64,000 bases of DNA from an uncultured Spirochaetaceae bacterium (GTDB taxonomy: Bacteria > Spirochaetota > Spirochaetia > Sphaerochaetales > Sphaerochaetaceae). Below are positions 41,202 through 50,287 of this stretch, piece after piece. How positions within the stretch are numbered: position 1 is the first letter of the stretch; the number at the start of each line of letters is the position of its first letter. The position numbers were made by a program, and so were the translations under genes. The notes under the pieces were generated by a model. That model was given only the letters and a program-made list of their open reading frames with translations. It did no database searches and was not told the DNA's origin. Where the stretch lies: the NCBI GenBank assembly GCA_944389295.1, contig CALXLV010000030.1, forward strand, positions 1 through 64,000. Direction: 5' to 3'.

Positions 41202-42404
41202 ATGAGAAAATTAATAATATTGGTACTTATTGCTCTTGCCTCTGTTTCGCTTCTGAATGCGGCGGAAGTTATTGATCCTTCGAAAAATAGTGCATATGCA
41301 AAACTTCTTGATCCCATTGCTCCGATAAACACAAGAATGATGGGTATGGGAGGAGCTGGTCTTGCTCTTGCAAAAGCCAGTGATTCGTTCTTTGTCAATC
41401 CGGCAGCTCTTGCTTCAAAGGATTTCTCTCTTACGGTAGGTTCTCCTACGATCACGTTCTATAACGCGGCTAAGATGCTTTCTACCGATCTCATTGATTC
41501 CGCCACGTCAGGAGACACTGACAAGATAGTTGATGCTGCCACAGATTTCCTCAATACGCTGAAGCAGTACAACAGGGTGGCGGCAATCGATGCGTCTCTT
41601 TCGTTTACTGCTTCCGGATTCGGTTTCGGAATCTTCTTTGATGATATAATCCATACAACGGGAAATGGACTTTCAGCCAGTGTTATAAATCAGGCTGCGG
41701 TCAATATAGCGCTGGGTTATGGATACAGCTTCAAGCTGCCGATGGATTTCTCCATTGATATCGGTGCAATGGTTCATTTCTCTTATATGGCATTCAATAA
41801 GGGGATAAGCGCAGGAACTGTTGTTGAGGAGATGAAACTGGATGATCCTGATTTCCTCAATTTGTTCACAGGACAGCCGATGATGGCCGGATTCGCAATT
41901 CCTATTGACCTCGGCGTCAATGTCGGAATGCCTCTCGGTTTTGATTTCAGCGTCGTTGCTCGCAATCTCAACGGCAAGTATTACATGACTGCTTTTGAAG
42001 ATATTGATGCCCTTTCTTCAAATCCTTTCGGAGGAAAGGATAATGAGGATTTCTCCTTCACGACAGACTGGTCGCTTGATGCCGGTCTCGGCTGGCATGC
42101 GGACACATGGTATCTCAGTCCCGGTCTTGCCGTTGATTTTGTCGATATCGTCGGATTTGCCGAGGATGAGGCCACATGGAAGGGACTTCTTGATCATCTC
42201 AAGATAGGAGCGGAACTGAGAGTTCTCAGCTTCCTTGAGCTCCGCGGTGGTCTGAACCAAGGATACTGGACAGCCGGTGTCAGCCTTGATCTCTATGCAG
42301 TCAGGGTTGATGCATCTTATTTCTGGCAGAATTACGGGACTGTCCCCGGTGGACAGGGAATGGACGGATTCTCTGTCAGAATCAACATCGGTTTCGACAG
42401 ATAA
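41202..42404 (+). CDS. Outer-membrane beta-barrel protein, FadL/PorV/TraF-like
   Basis: A 400-residue protein with a cleaved signal peptide (ending LLNA before AEVIDPSK). A motif like TRMMGMGGAGLALAKASDSFFVNPAALA at residues about 46-73 is typical of FadL- and PorV/UPF0164-type outer-membrane proteins. Alternating aromatic and hydrophobic strands follow to the C-terminal strand SVRINIGFDR. Treponemes carry several such FadL-like proteins. Its substrate is unknown. A terminator follows. Confidence 0.8.
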   Translation: MRKLIILVLIALASVSLLNAAEVIDPSKNSAYAKLLDPIAPINTRMMGMGGAGLALAKASDSFFVNPAALASKDFSLTVGSPTITFYNAAKMLSTDLIDSATSGDTDKIVDAATDFLNTLKQYNRVAAIDASLSFTASGFGFGIFFDDIIHTTGNGLSASVINQAAVNIALGYGYSFKLPMDFSIDIGAMVHFSYMAFNKGISAGTVVEEMKLDDPDFLNLFTGQPMMAGFAIPIDLGVNVGMPLGFDFSVVARNLNGKYYMTAFEDIDALSSNPFGGKDNEDFSFTTDWSLDAGLGWHADTWYLSPGLAVDFVDIVGFAEDEATWKGLLDHLKIGAELRVLSFLELRGGLNQGYWTAGVSLDLYAVRVDASYFWQNYGTVPGGQGMDGFSVRINIGFDR

Positions 42405-42422
42405 ATCTATATCGTTTTCCAG

Positions 42423-42446
42423 AGCGGGCTGCGGCCCGCTTTTTTC
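42423..42446 (+). terminator. Terminator of the lipoprotein-barrel operon
   Basis: AGCGGGC pairs with GCCCGCT over a TGCG loop, followed by TTTTT. It also overlaps the end of the convergent brnQ gene. Confidence 0.9.
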
Positions 42447-43698
42447 ATCTGTGTTTCAGCTTCAGCATATCGGCGGCAAGGCCTGCAAGGGAGAATATGA
42501 GAGAGGGGATTATCCATCCGAAACCTGATGATGAGAAGGGAAGGGAAACTCCTGCAGTTGTCAGAAGTGATGATATCAGGGCAGCGGATACGCCGAGCCT
42601 GTAGGTGCATATCATTCTTCCGCTTCCTGGAATCAGTCCAAGAATTATCAGCATTATGGCTCCCGGATAGATCAGAGATAGGATTGGAGAGGAGAGCGAG
42701 ATGATCTTCTCAAGTCCTGCGTTGGCTATGATTCCTGATATCACGGCGAAGAGCGCGATCCACTTTCCTCTCGATATGGAGGGGACCAGTCTTGAAAAAT
42801 ACTCACCGCAGGATGAGAGAAGGCTTACGGATGTGTTGAAGCAGGCTATTATGAAGATTAGGGCTATCAGGATTCTTCCGTATGACGGGGATATCTCTGC
42901 CGCTGCTGCGGATAATATGTCCGCTCCGGTCTGCGGAGATGATATGAAGCTGTGGCCTCTCACTCCTATGAAGGCGAGAGCGGAGTAGATAAGCAGAAGC
43001 AGCATTCCGCCGAAGAGAGAGGCTATGGCGCCCTCCTTGAGCTTCCTGTCATCGCTGACTTTCATCTCCGTGAGATTGACAGAAAGAAGAAGTCCGAATA
43101 CAAGGCCTGCTATCGCATCCATCGTCTGATAGCCTTCCTGAAAACCAACTGAGAACGGATGCCCGGCATATCTTTCCGAGACTGCATTCCCTGCTGCAGC
43201 GGGTTCTGCTGCAACTCCAGCGAAAAGAATGACTATAAGCAGAATAAGCAGAGGAGAGAGTATGCGGCCGAGTCTTTTTGAGAGTTTCTCCGGTCTGAGC
43301 GCTACCAGAGCTCCGGCAGTGAAGAAGAGAGCAGAATAGATTATTCCTGGAATTCCGCGCGGTATTCCTGCTGCCGCTACAACCATCTCGAAACTTGTGC
43401 TGGCAGTTCTCGGAATCGCTAGGCATGGGCCTATTGTCAGGTAGATGGCTATTGTGAATATGACGCTGAAAATGGGATGCACACGGGAGGCAAGTTCCGT
43501 GAGCGATCCGGAGCGGCCTATCGCGATAAGCGAGAGGACGGGAAGTCCGATAGCCGTCAGCGCGAAACCAGCAAAAGCGGGAATGAGAGATGGCCCGGAT
43601 TCATATGCCAGGAATACAGGGAATATTAGATTGCCGGCTCCGAAGAACATTGCGAATACCGTGAATGATAGTATCATCCTTTCCTTTGCTCTGTGCAT
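42445..43698 (-). CDS. brnQ: Branched-chain amino acid:cation symporter
   Basis: A 417-residue LIVCS-family carrier with about twelve membrane segments. The start MILSFTVFAMFFGAGNLIFPVFLAYESG is characteristic of BrnQ, which imports Leu, Ile and Val with Na+ or H+. Two starts are possible: ATG 43698, and ATG 43677 preceded closely by AAAGGAAAGG. The second matches the family's usual start better. The gene is monocistronic and convergent with the barrel-protein operon. Confidence 0.9.
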   Translation of the reverse strand: MHRAKERMILSFTVFAMFFGAGNLIFPVFLAYESGPSLIPAFAGFALTAIGLPVLSLIAIGRSGSLTELASRVHPIFSVIFTIAIYLTIGPCLAIPRTASTSFEMVVAAAGIPRGIPGIIYSALFFTAGALVALRPEKLSKRLGRILSPLLILLIVILFAGVAAEPAAAGNAVSERYAGHPFSVGFQEGYQTMDAIAGLVFGLLLSVNLTEMKVSDDRKLKEGAIASLFGGMLLLLIYSALAFIGVRGHSFISSPQTGADILSAAAAEISPSYGRILIALIFIIACFNTSVSLLSSCGEYFSRLVPSISRGKWIALFAVISGIIANAGLEKIISLSSPILSLIYPGAIMLIILGLIPGSGRMICTYRLGVSAALISSLLTTAGVSLPFSSSGFGWIIPSLIFSLAGLAADMLKLKHR

Positions 43699-43739
43699 GG
43701 CTCTATGATAGCACTTCGTCAGATGTTATATTCATATCC

Positions 43740-43883
43740 ATGGGCGATAATGAAGGAAAACCGGAGAAATCCGGAAAAGAGGATGAAAAGAAAGAGGAGA
43801 TCATCTACGGTTCATGGTCTCCAGACGACGGCATTGTGCTTGAGTGGATGGGCAGGGCAGAGGGGCTCAGCAACGAGCAGTAA
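43740..43883 (+). CDS. Small acidic hypothetical protein
   Basis: A 47-residue frame (MGDNEGKPEKSGKEDEKKEE, ending GRAEGLSNEQ), highly charged. It fills the gap between the divergent brnQ start and the MFS stop, overlapping the latter by 17 bp. No ribosome site is visible, and I recognise no family. It may be chance coding. Confidence 0.3.
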   Translation: MGDNEGKPEKSGKEDEKKEEIIYGSWSPDDGIVLEWMGRAEGLSNEQ

Positions 43884-45057
43884 CTTTATTTCTTTCATCG
43901 TTTTTCCATGCTGCTATCAGAATTATGGGAATAAGCATTGATAGTGACATTATCATAAAGCCCTTCTTCAGCTGAATTATATCTGCAGAGAAAAAGGATA
44001 TTATCCATGGTCCTATTGTTCTTCCGAGACATATGCTCAGCTGCTGTATTGTGACAAGCCTCGGAGCATTTGCTTTCTTTTCCATCATCAGTGTGTTTGT
44101 TGCTGTTTCGGCCAAACTGTATCCTATTCCGAATGTCAGAGCGGAAATTGATGAGAGGAGATAGAAACTCATGTTTGAAACCGTTGCTGCAATTATCGCA
44201 AAACAGAGAAGCCCATATCCGAAGATGAGCCGTATTTTGGTTGTTATGCATATGCTGGTGTATAGTTTCTGCGAGATGACCATTGAGAGTGCGAAGATCG
44301 CAAAATAGAATGAGTAGCTTCTCTCTTGTCCTTCAGCAAGCAGAGGAAAATACGTTAGAAGCAACATATCCACTATCCCAAGAAAAAAGAATGCAATTAT
44401 CGGGAGGATTGTTGTTTTTGAAAAATTTTCTTTGCCTCCTTCTGCATTGGCTGAAGCAGGTGAGAACTGAGATGTTCTTTCCAGAATTTCAAGACCTTTT
44501 ACGTATAGAATGAGGCAGATAATAGATGAAGATAGGGCAACAACAAATACAGCATCATATGTATATCTGGATAGAAGATACTCTGTTATAGCAGGAGAGA
44601 GCATCATTGAAATAGGCATTGCCATTCCTATGAGGCTCGTATGCTTCACCATTTCCTTTCCTGTATTTGCTGTATTTGTTATTGCAATGAGATTTATGAC
44701 CGGAAATAGTGAGAAAGGTGCTCCGAAAAGTGCTCTCAGCAATGTGATTGCCATAGGGGAGTTCGCCCCAAATAATATAAATGCAAGCGTTATAATCGAG
44801 AGACATATCAGGTCAGCAATGATGAGCTTTTTGAGTTTGATCCGTTTTATCATTGCCGGTGTAATAAATTTCATTATGATTGTAACAGCTCCCATGGCTG
44901 CAGTACATTGCCCAACGACTTTCAGCGGGAATCCCATGTCATTTATCAGCAGGGGAATGGCAACAGAAAGAATATGATTGTTTGCAAAGAAACAGATTGT
45001 ACCTGCAACCATGAGAAGAATTCCAGCTTCTCTTCTGTTTGCATTAGAAATGAGCAT
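43867..45057 (-). CDS. Major facilitator superfamily transporter
   Basis: A 396-residue transporter with about twelve hydrophobic segments. The inner-loop basic patch PAMIKRIKLKKLIIADL lies after segment two as in MFS proteins, and a charged linker splits the two halves near residue 200. The substrate is unknown. It overlaps the BtpA/SgcQ gene by 14 bp and should be co-transcribed with it, diverging from the sugar ABC locus at 45933. The genes from here to about 51850 look more AT-rich than their neighbours, which may reflect transfer. Confidence 0.85.
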   Translation of the reverse strand: MLISNANRREAGILLMVAGTICFFANNHILSVAIPLLINDMGFPLKVVGQCTAAMGAVTIIMKFITPAMIKRIKLKKLIIADLICLSIITLAFILFGANSPMAITLLRALFGAPFSLFPVINLIAITNTANTGKEMVKHTSLIGMAMPISMMLSPAITEYLLSRYTYDAVFVVALSSSIICLILYVKGLEILERTSQFSPASANAEGGKENFSKTTILPIIAFFFLGIVDMLLLTYFPLLAEGQERSYSFYFAIFALSMVISQKLYTSICITTKIRLIFGYGLLCFAIIAATVSNMSFYLLSSISALTFGIGYSLAETATNTLMMEKKANAPRLVTIQQLSICLGRTIGPWIISFFSADIIQLKKGFMIMSLSMLIPIILIAAWKNDERNKVTARC

Positions 45058-45799
45058 TATCTATGAACCGCTTCATCTTATCCTGGTCGAAAGCCTTATT
45101 TGTTTTCAGACATGAGCTTACTATGACTCCATCACATAGGGAGAGAATCTCATGTACGTTATCAGGGGTTGAGTTACCTCCGCATATTACAAATGTCTCA
45201 GGAAAGTCATTTTTAACTTCTTTTATCATGCGGATTGTTTCCATATAATCATGCCCGCATATTATGAGAGCAGATACTCCAAGTTTTATCGCCATTGAAC
45301 ATGCAGTTTTTAAGGGTATCGTACCAAGTGGAACTCCTGTAAGGTTGAATATATCTGAAAATATCATGGCATCTACTTTGTTCTCGATTTTATACCTTAC
45401 AGCCTCTGGACCCTGACCATTTATAAGCCCGCTGTTTCTGATAGAAGCTCCTATGAAGTTCTTTATTCTTACCATATCGCATGCTGCTGCTTTTGCTGTT
45501 GCCAGTATTGCCTTCGCATCATCGCATTCCATTTGTGATCCAATCGAAAAACCGGGTGTCCTGTCCTTTACAACTGCAGTAATTGCGGCCAGATTCGCAA
45601 TTGTATCCATCGTCAGGTTGCCCGGCGTAGTATCCTGAATAAAAACACCATGAAAGCCTTTTTCTGCAAAAATAAACGCATCATAGGCTGCTTTTTCTGT
45701 TATTTTTGATATATCGGCTTCCGATTTTCCGAGAAAAGATGGAAGCTGGATTGAGCCTAGAAGCAATTTTTCATTTGAATTAACTTGTAATGATAACAT
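45044..45799 (-). CDS. BtpA/SgcQ-family TIM-barrel protein
   Basis: A 251-residue protein with the BtpA-type sequence: LLGSIQLPSF at the start, GFHGVFIQDTTPGNLT near residue 50, MVRIKNFIGASI and a closing CDGVIVSSCLK. BtpA was named for photosystem I stability in cyanobacteria, but SgcQ-type members occur in sugar gene clusters of heterotrophs and have no agreed reaction. Here it is divergent from an ABC importer with SIS and PfkB enzymes, consistent with a sugar-phosphate role (inference). Confidence 0.8.
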   Translation of the reverse strand: MLSLQVNSNEKLLLGSIQLPSFLGKSEADISKITEKAAYDAFIFAEKGFHGVFIQDTTPGNLTMDTIANLAAITAVVKDRTPGFSIGSQMECDDAKAILATAKAAACDMVRIKNFIGASIRNSGLINGQGPEAVRYKIENKVDAMIFSDIFNLTGVPLGTIPLKTACSMAIKLGVSALIICGHDYMETIRMIKEVKNDFPETFVICGGNSTPDNVHEILSLCDGVIVSSCLKTNKAFDQDKMKRFIDNAHF

Positions 45800-45872
45800 T
45801 ATAACCTCGCTATACCTGATTTTACCTAATATAGTTATAAAGTCAATTAATTTCTGTATTCATAAAAATTTG

Positions 45873-45901
45873 TTGACTGCCCTGGCTACAGATGATATGT
45901 T
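45873..45901 (+). promoter_or_regulatory. Promoter of the second sugar ABC operon
   Basis: TTGACT (45873-45878), 17 bp, TATGTT (45896-45901). AGTCAA, its reverse complement, lies at 45841-45846; the same pair of arms occurs as a perfect inverted repeat upstream of the regulator gene at 51897. Confidence 0.55.
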
Positions 45902-45932
45902 GACATTATAAGTTACCAAAAGGAGGTGTCTT

Positions 45933-47183
45933 ATGAAAAAGGTTGTGGTTACACTGCTTGGATTTCTCATATTAACATCCGTCTGTTTTGCTGGTGGTTC
46001 ATCCGAAGCAGAGGGAAATCCCGTTATATGGGCCAAATCGGGACCGGAAGGAACAGCACTTCAGGCGGCGGCCGAAGTCTATAAGGAGGAGACGGGAAAG
46101 ACAATCGATGTTGTAATTCAGGGCAGAAGCGGTTATCGACCTGCCTATAATACAGCACTTTTGGCAGGCAGTTCCGAACTGGACGCCGTCCTTGATACAG
46201 CTTTTGTTGTACCAGGACTTGCAGCAGGTGGACATATTCTCTCTGTTGATCAGTATATAAAAGACGCTGAAGGATACGATATTGATGATTTTGACGATGT
46301 AATCGTCAGCGAAATGTCATATGGCGGCGAGTGGTACATGTTCCCCACCGATATCTCTGCTGAATCGCTCGTATATAGAACAGATCTTTTTGAGAAGAAA
46401 CCTGAGACTTGGGATGAGCTTATCGAGATGGCAAAAAAGTTTACGCGTTCGATAAATCCTGATTCTCCAACAGAGTATGGCTTTGGATTCTCAGGCATGA
46501 ATAGCGTACTTGAAGGTACTTTCCAGGGAATAATGAAGGCATATGGTGCTGAGCTTATAGATGAAGAAACAATGGAGATAAAAGTTGATTCAAAAGAGGC
46601 AAAGCAGGCCTTCCAGATTTATACCGATATGAGAAACAATTGGAAGATCGTGCCTCCGGATGTTACTGCATGGGATTATGCGGAACCTCTCATTGCACTT
46701 CAGGAAGGTGTTGTTGCCTCTGCGCAGTTCTTTACAGCAGGAATGCCCGATCTCTATTCCGAGGAACTTACTCCCGAGCTAGCTGGAAAGTTTGCTTTTG
46801 TAGCTCAGCCGGCAGGACCATATGGATCATTCACAAGAATTAATCCTTTGGGAATTATGGTTAATGCAAATGGCGAACATCTTGAAGCAACGATAGAGTT
46901 CCTTCTCTGGCTTACCGGAAAGGAAGGAGGCAGAGTCTATACTGATGCGGGCGGAGCATCTCCGAGAAAGTCGATTATGTCCGATCCTAAATACATGGAA
47001 GAAAGACCATGGTATGAAGAACTTATCAAGGCTACTGAACACGGTGTTGGAAGCATTCGTGTCGCAGAGCAGGCAATTATAAAGGAATCTTTTAACAAAT
47101 GGGCAAGTTTGGCTCTCAATGGTGATATGAGCGTCGATGAGGCTTTTGATGCTGCAGCTGAAGAGATGAGAGACAGCATCTGA
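45933..47183 (+). CDS. Sugar ABC transporter substrate-binding protein
   Basis: A 416-residue binding protein with a signal peptide (KKVVVTLLGFLILTSVCFA, then GGSSEAEG; the cysteine is not in a lipobox position). The chain has SBP_bac_1 features: QGRSGYRPAYNTALLAG, ETWDELIEMAKKFT and IEFLLWLTGKEGG near residue 310. AAAAGGAGGTG precedes the ATG. It starts the operon of SIS protein, PfkB kinase and two permeases. The ligand is therefore likely an amino-sugar or fructosamine type compound (inference). Confidence 0.93.
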   Translation: MKKVVVTLLGFLILTSVCFAGGSSEAEGNPVIWAKSGPEGTALQAAAEVYKEETGKTIDVVIQGRSGYRPAYNTALLAGSSELDAVLDTAFVVPGLAAGGHILSVDQYIKDAEGYDIDDFDDVIVSEMSYGGEWYMFPTDISAESLVYRTDLFEKKPETWDELIEMAKKFTRSINPDSPTEYGFGFSGMNSVLEGTFQGIMKAYGAELIDEETMEIKVDSKEAKQAFQIYTDMRNNWKIVPPDVTAWDYAEPLIALQEGVVASAQFFTAGMPDLYSEELTPELAGKFAFVAQPAGPYGSFTRINPLGIMVNANGEHLEATIEFLLWLTGKEGGRVYTDAGGASPRKSIMSDPKYMEERPWYEELIKATEHGVGSIRVAEQAIIKESFNKWASLALNGDMSVDEAFDAAAEEMRDSI

Positions 47184-47198
47184 GAAAGGAAGATGAAG

Positions 47199-47227
47199 AC
47201 GCATGCAGCATGTGAGGCTGCATGCGT
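47199..47227 (+). other. Intercistronic hairpin after the binding-protein gene
   Basis: ACGCATGCAGC (47199-47209) pairs perfectly with GCTGCATGCGT (47217-47227) over a 7-base loop, with no T-run. As at 693 and 12828, it lies directly after a binding-protein gene. Confidence 0.7.
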
Positions 47228-47253
47228 TCCTGTAATAGCATTGGAGATTATTC

Positions 47254-48384
47254 ATGAGATATGCTGGAATGCCTCGTCCCAGAGCGAAGGCGAAGGAAAA
47301 ATCATTGGATACCGGACGTGATCCAAACAGGATCAGCAGGGTAGAGAAGACATACAAGGAGCTGATAGCTCAGCCTGAGGCTTTCAGTAATACAATTCAT
47401 TATACTGATGAGGTGAAGGAGAAATTCACGGATGATCTGCTCCACAGGAAAATTAGGAGAGTAGTTCTCATCGGGTGCGGTGATTCCTGGTTTGTGGGAA
47501 CATGCCTTGAAGTTCTTATCGAGAAACTGCTTGCATGTCCTTGTCAGAGTTATGATGCGTTTGAGTTCTATACATCTCACTATAGTGTTGCGAATGAAAA
47601 TACGCTCCTTATCGGACAGAGCGCAAGCGGAACGACAAAAGCTGTAATCGGCTCAATTAAGAGAGCAAAGGAACGCGGCTCATACACAGTTGGAATAAGC
47701 AACACACCGGATGCAGAGATACTTACAATTGCTGATTTTGGTCTTCTTGTACAAGCAAGCCGTGAAGGCTGGCCAACTCAGGCAACGATTTCTGCAATAG
47801 GGGCAATTGCTCAGCTTTTTGCATCGCTTTGCCTCGCGAGAGGGGAGAATGTCTCATATGCTGATAACGTAATCCGAGAACTGTTTCTGCTTCCTCTAAA
47901 GATCAGAAAAGCGATTGATGATAATGAGGAGATCATAAGTAAGTCTGCTTCTCTCTTTGATAGGACTTTGTTTTTTCAGGCTGCAGGATCGGGATGTCTT
48001 TATGGAGCCAGTATGATAGCTGCAGCAAAGCTCAAGGAACTCTGTCCTGTTCATGCTTCATCCTATCCGCTTGAGGAATTTCATCATTATAGAAGCCTGA
48101 AGCCTGCTGATCCACTTATTCTTTTTGTTCAAGGAGGAGATATACAGCAGAAAGAGGAAGATACAGCTCTTGTCGGTGCATATGACGGTGGTGTGATTAT
48201 AGTAATCGGGAATTCTATTACAGATGAGATGCATAAAGTAACTGATCTATTTTTCATTGTACCGGAAACTTTGAGGGAACTTCAGTCTATTGTTTCGGTG
48301 ATCCCTGCTCACCTCTTCGCATATTACGTTGCGAAGAGCAAGTTTGAAGCAGATATTGGATATCCATCCATGGAGCAGCTATGA
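47254..48384 (+). CDS. Tandem SIS-domain sugar-phosphate isomerase/deglycase-like protein
   Basis: A 376-residue protein with two SIS domains. The first has VLIGCGDSWFVG near residue 70 and LLIGQSASGTTKAVIGSI near residue 112, the sugar-phosphate serine loop. The second has FQAAGSGCLYGASMIAAAKLKEL near residue 247 and YPLEEFHHYRSLKPADP near residue 270. The layout is that of GlmS isomerase-domain relatives, including fructosamine-6-phosphate deglycases (FrlB) and AgaS. The following kinase overlaps it by 4 bp, so kinase product and SIS substrate are probably the same compound. The exact substrate is not determined. Confidence 0.8.
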   Translation: MRYAGMPRPRAKAKEKSLDTGRDPNRISRVEKTYKELIAQPEAFSNTIHYTDEVKEKFTDDLLHRKIRRVVLIGCGDSWFVGTCLEVLIEKLLACPCQSYDAFEFYTSHYSVANENTLLIGQSASGTTKAVIGSIKRAKERGSYTVGISNTPDAEILTIADFGLLVQASREGWPTQATISAIGAIAQLFASLCLARGENVSYADNVIRELFLLPLKIRKAIDDNEEIISKSASLFDRTLFFQAAGSGCLYGASMIAAAKLKELCPVHASSYPLEEFHHYRSLKPADPLILFVQGGDIQQKEEDTALVGAYDGGVIIVIGNSITDEMHKVTDLFFIVPETLRELQSIVSVIPAHLFAYYVAKSKFEADIGYPSMEQL

Positions 48385-49376
48385 TCAATAAGAGCATCTT
48401 TGCAGGCAATAGCTCGATAGACAATGTCGTCACTTCTGATGGGGTATTCCATCAGAATACATGCGGTGGAAACTGCTTTCACGCAGCAATGGCTGCGAGG
48501 ATTCTTTCAGAAGAGAACAGAGTTGCAATATTGTCGTCTGTACCAGAAAACTTCCCAGAGAGCATTATCACATCACTGAATGAGCATTGTATCGATACGT
48601 CTCTCATTACTCATGAGTCTGAGAAAGTTGAATGGAATGAGCTCTTTGTTTATGGTGCTGACGGAGAAAGAAGAGATGGCATCTTTATTTCTCTCCGCAG
48701 TGATCTTGATGGCAAGGTACTCTCTGCAGATGAAAAGAAGAGGCTCCTGTCGCAGAAATGTGACGACTATACATATGCAGATTTCAGACGTGATCATGTA
48801 CCGGATATATCTCTCATTCCGGCTGAGTGGAATGTGATATCTCTGCATCTGGCTCCATCGACGCTTTCGGCTCATAAGGCATTTCTTGAGAAGAGGTATC
48901 CTCTTGTTACTCTTGATCCCGGAAGGTATTTGGTCGGAATGAAATACGATGATGTTATAGACATCATCAGAATGACTGATGTTTTCATTCCATCAAAGAA
49001 AGAGATGAAATTCATCTTTGATGATGACAATCTTGAACGTTCTGTACGTAAGCTGGCCTCTGATGCTGGAACAAACATAATCTGCAAGAACGGAAAGTCG
49101 GGCTGCATTGTCTATGACAGCAGAAAGAAGAAGTTATATGAGGTTGGCATCTATCCAGAGGAGAAAGTTGTCAACCTTACGGGAGCAGGAGATTCATTCT
49201 GCGGTGCTTTGAATGCGGCAATTGTTTGCGGATACGAACTTCTGGAAGCAGCACGCATTGCGACTGTTGTTGCAGCTAAAGCAATTGAGACCGTTTCCGC
49301 CATTGACAGGGACAAAATCACAAAAGAAACTGCTGTCTCACTATCTGAGGCTGTTCCATGCAAGGAGGTTTTATGA
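48381..49376 (+). CDS. PfkB-family sugar kinase
   Basis: A 331-residue ribokinase-fold enzyme. The N-terminal region has GGNCFHAAMAARIL near residue 28, and the phosphate-transfer motif NLTGAGDSFCGALNAAIV is near residue 262, with the catalytic Asp in GAGDSF. SKKEMKFIF near residue 198 is the TPNExE-like segment. Family members phosphorylate ribose, fructose, nucleosides or fructosamines. It overlaps the SIS gene (4 bp) and the next permease, so it acts in the same pathway. In frl-type loci the PfkB enzyme (FrlD) phosphorylates the Amadori product before the deglycase. Confidence 0.87.
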   Translation: MINKSIFAGNSSIDNVVTSDGVFHQNTCGGNCFHAAMAARILSEENRVAILSSVPENFPESIITSLNEHCIDTSLITHESEKVEWNELFVYGADGERRDGIFISLRSDLDGKVLSADEKKRLLSQKCDDYTYADFRRDHVPDISLIPAEWNVISLHLAPSTLSAHKAFLEKRYPLVTLDPGRYLVGMKYDDVIDIIRMTDVFIPSKKEMKFIFDDDNLERSVRKLASDAGTNIICKNGKSGCIVYDSRKKKLYEVGIYPEEKVVNLTGAGDSFCGALNAAIVCGYELLEAARIATVVAAKAIETVSAIDRDKITKETAVSLSEAVPCKEVL

Positions 49377-50287
49377 TGCAAAAAGCATTGGAGAAGAGGA
49401 GATTTTTTAGGTTTCTTGATGATCATCTTGGACTTGTATTCATAGTTCCAGCAATGCTGATTCTCTGTCTGCTAATCGTTTATCCGCTGCTGTTCAATAT
49501 CAACATGAGTCTTCACAAAGTGAACATGCTGAACTTTCGTTCATCGGAATGGGACTTCGTCGGTCTTGAAAATTATATCGATGTGCTCACAGATAAAACA
49601 GTTCTGGTATCCTTGCTTAGAACAGTAGCATTCATGGTTATAACTGTTATCGGTCAGGTCGTACTTGGGATGATAGGAGCTTTAACCCTGAATACAAAGA
49701 TAAAGGCAAAAGGTGCATTCACCGTTTGTGTCCTGCTTCCGATGATGATGACGCCGATCGCTGTAGGTCTTTTCTGGCGAATACTGTTCAACCGACAGTG
49801 GGGGCTGATAAATTATTTTATCGGTTTCCTTGGATTCGAGCCTGTACCATGGCTCTATGAGTCGACCACAGCTTTTATATCAGTTTGTTTCGTACAGATA
49901 TGGTGGGGTGTCTCTTTTGTCATACTTGTACTTTTAGGAGGATTGAGCGCGCTTCCTGCAGAGCAGTTCGAAGCTGCGGAGATTGATGGTGCCTCAAAAT
50001 GGCAGAGCTTCATTCACATCACGCTTCCAGACATGAAGCCCGTTCTGAATACTGTGATTATGCTGAGGGCGATCGATGCCTTCAGAGAGTTTGATCTTAT
50101 ATATACTCTCACACAAGGAGGGCCTGGAGAGGCTACCAGGGTCTTCTCTCTGCAGCTTTATCTCACATCATTTGAAAGTCATAACTTCTCAGATGGAGCA
50201 GCTGAAGCGATTATTCTGACGATTATCACGCTTGTTCTTGCCAGCGGTCTTATCAAGAGTTTAAGTGAGGGGGATAGCAATGACTGA
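49376..50287 (+). CDS. Sugar ABC transporter permease, MalF/UgpA type
   Basis: A 303-residue permease. AAGGAGG (49362-49368) is 7 bases before ATG 49376; ATG 49373, which overlaps the kinase stop as ATGA, is the alternative. Six hydrophobic segments are visible from FLDDHLGLVFIVPAMLILCL on. The EAA loop reads EAAEIDGASKWQSFIHITLP near residues 202-221. Partner of the next permease, feeding the kinase and SIS pair. Confidence 0.92.
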   Translation: MQKALEKRRFFRFLDDHLGLVFIVPAMLILCLLIVYPLLFNINMSLHKVNMLNFRSSEWDFVGLENYIDVLTDKTVLVSLLRTVAFMVITVIGQVVLGMIGALTLNTKIKAKGAFTVCVLLPMMMTPIAVGLFWRILFNRQWGLINYFIGFLGFEPVPWLYESTTAFISVCFVQIWWGVSFVILVLLGGLSALPAEQFEAAEIDGASKWQSFIHITLPDMKPVLNTVIMLRAIDAFREFDLIYTLTQGGPGEATRVFSLQLYLTSFESHNFSDGAAEAIILTIITLVLASGLIKSLSEGDSND

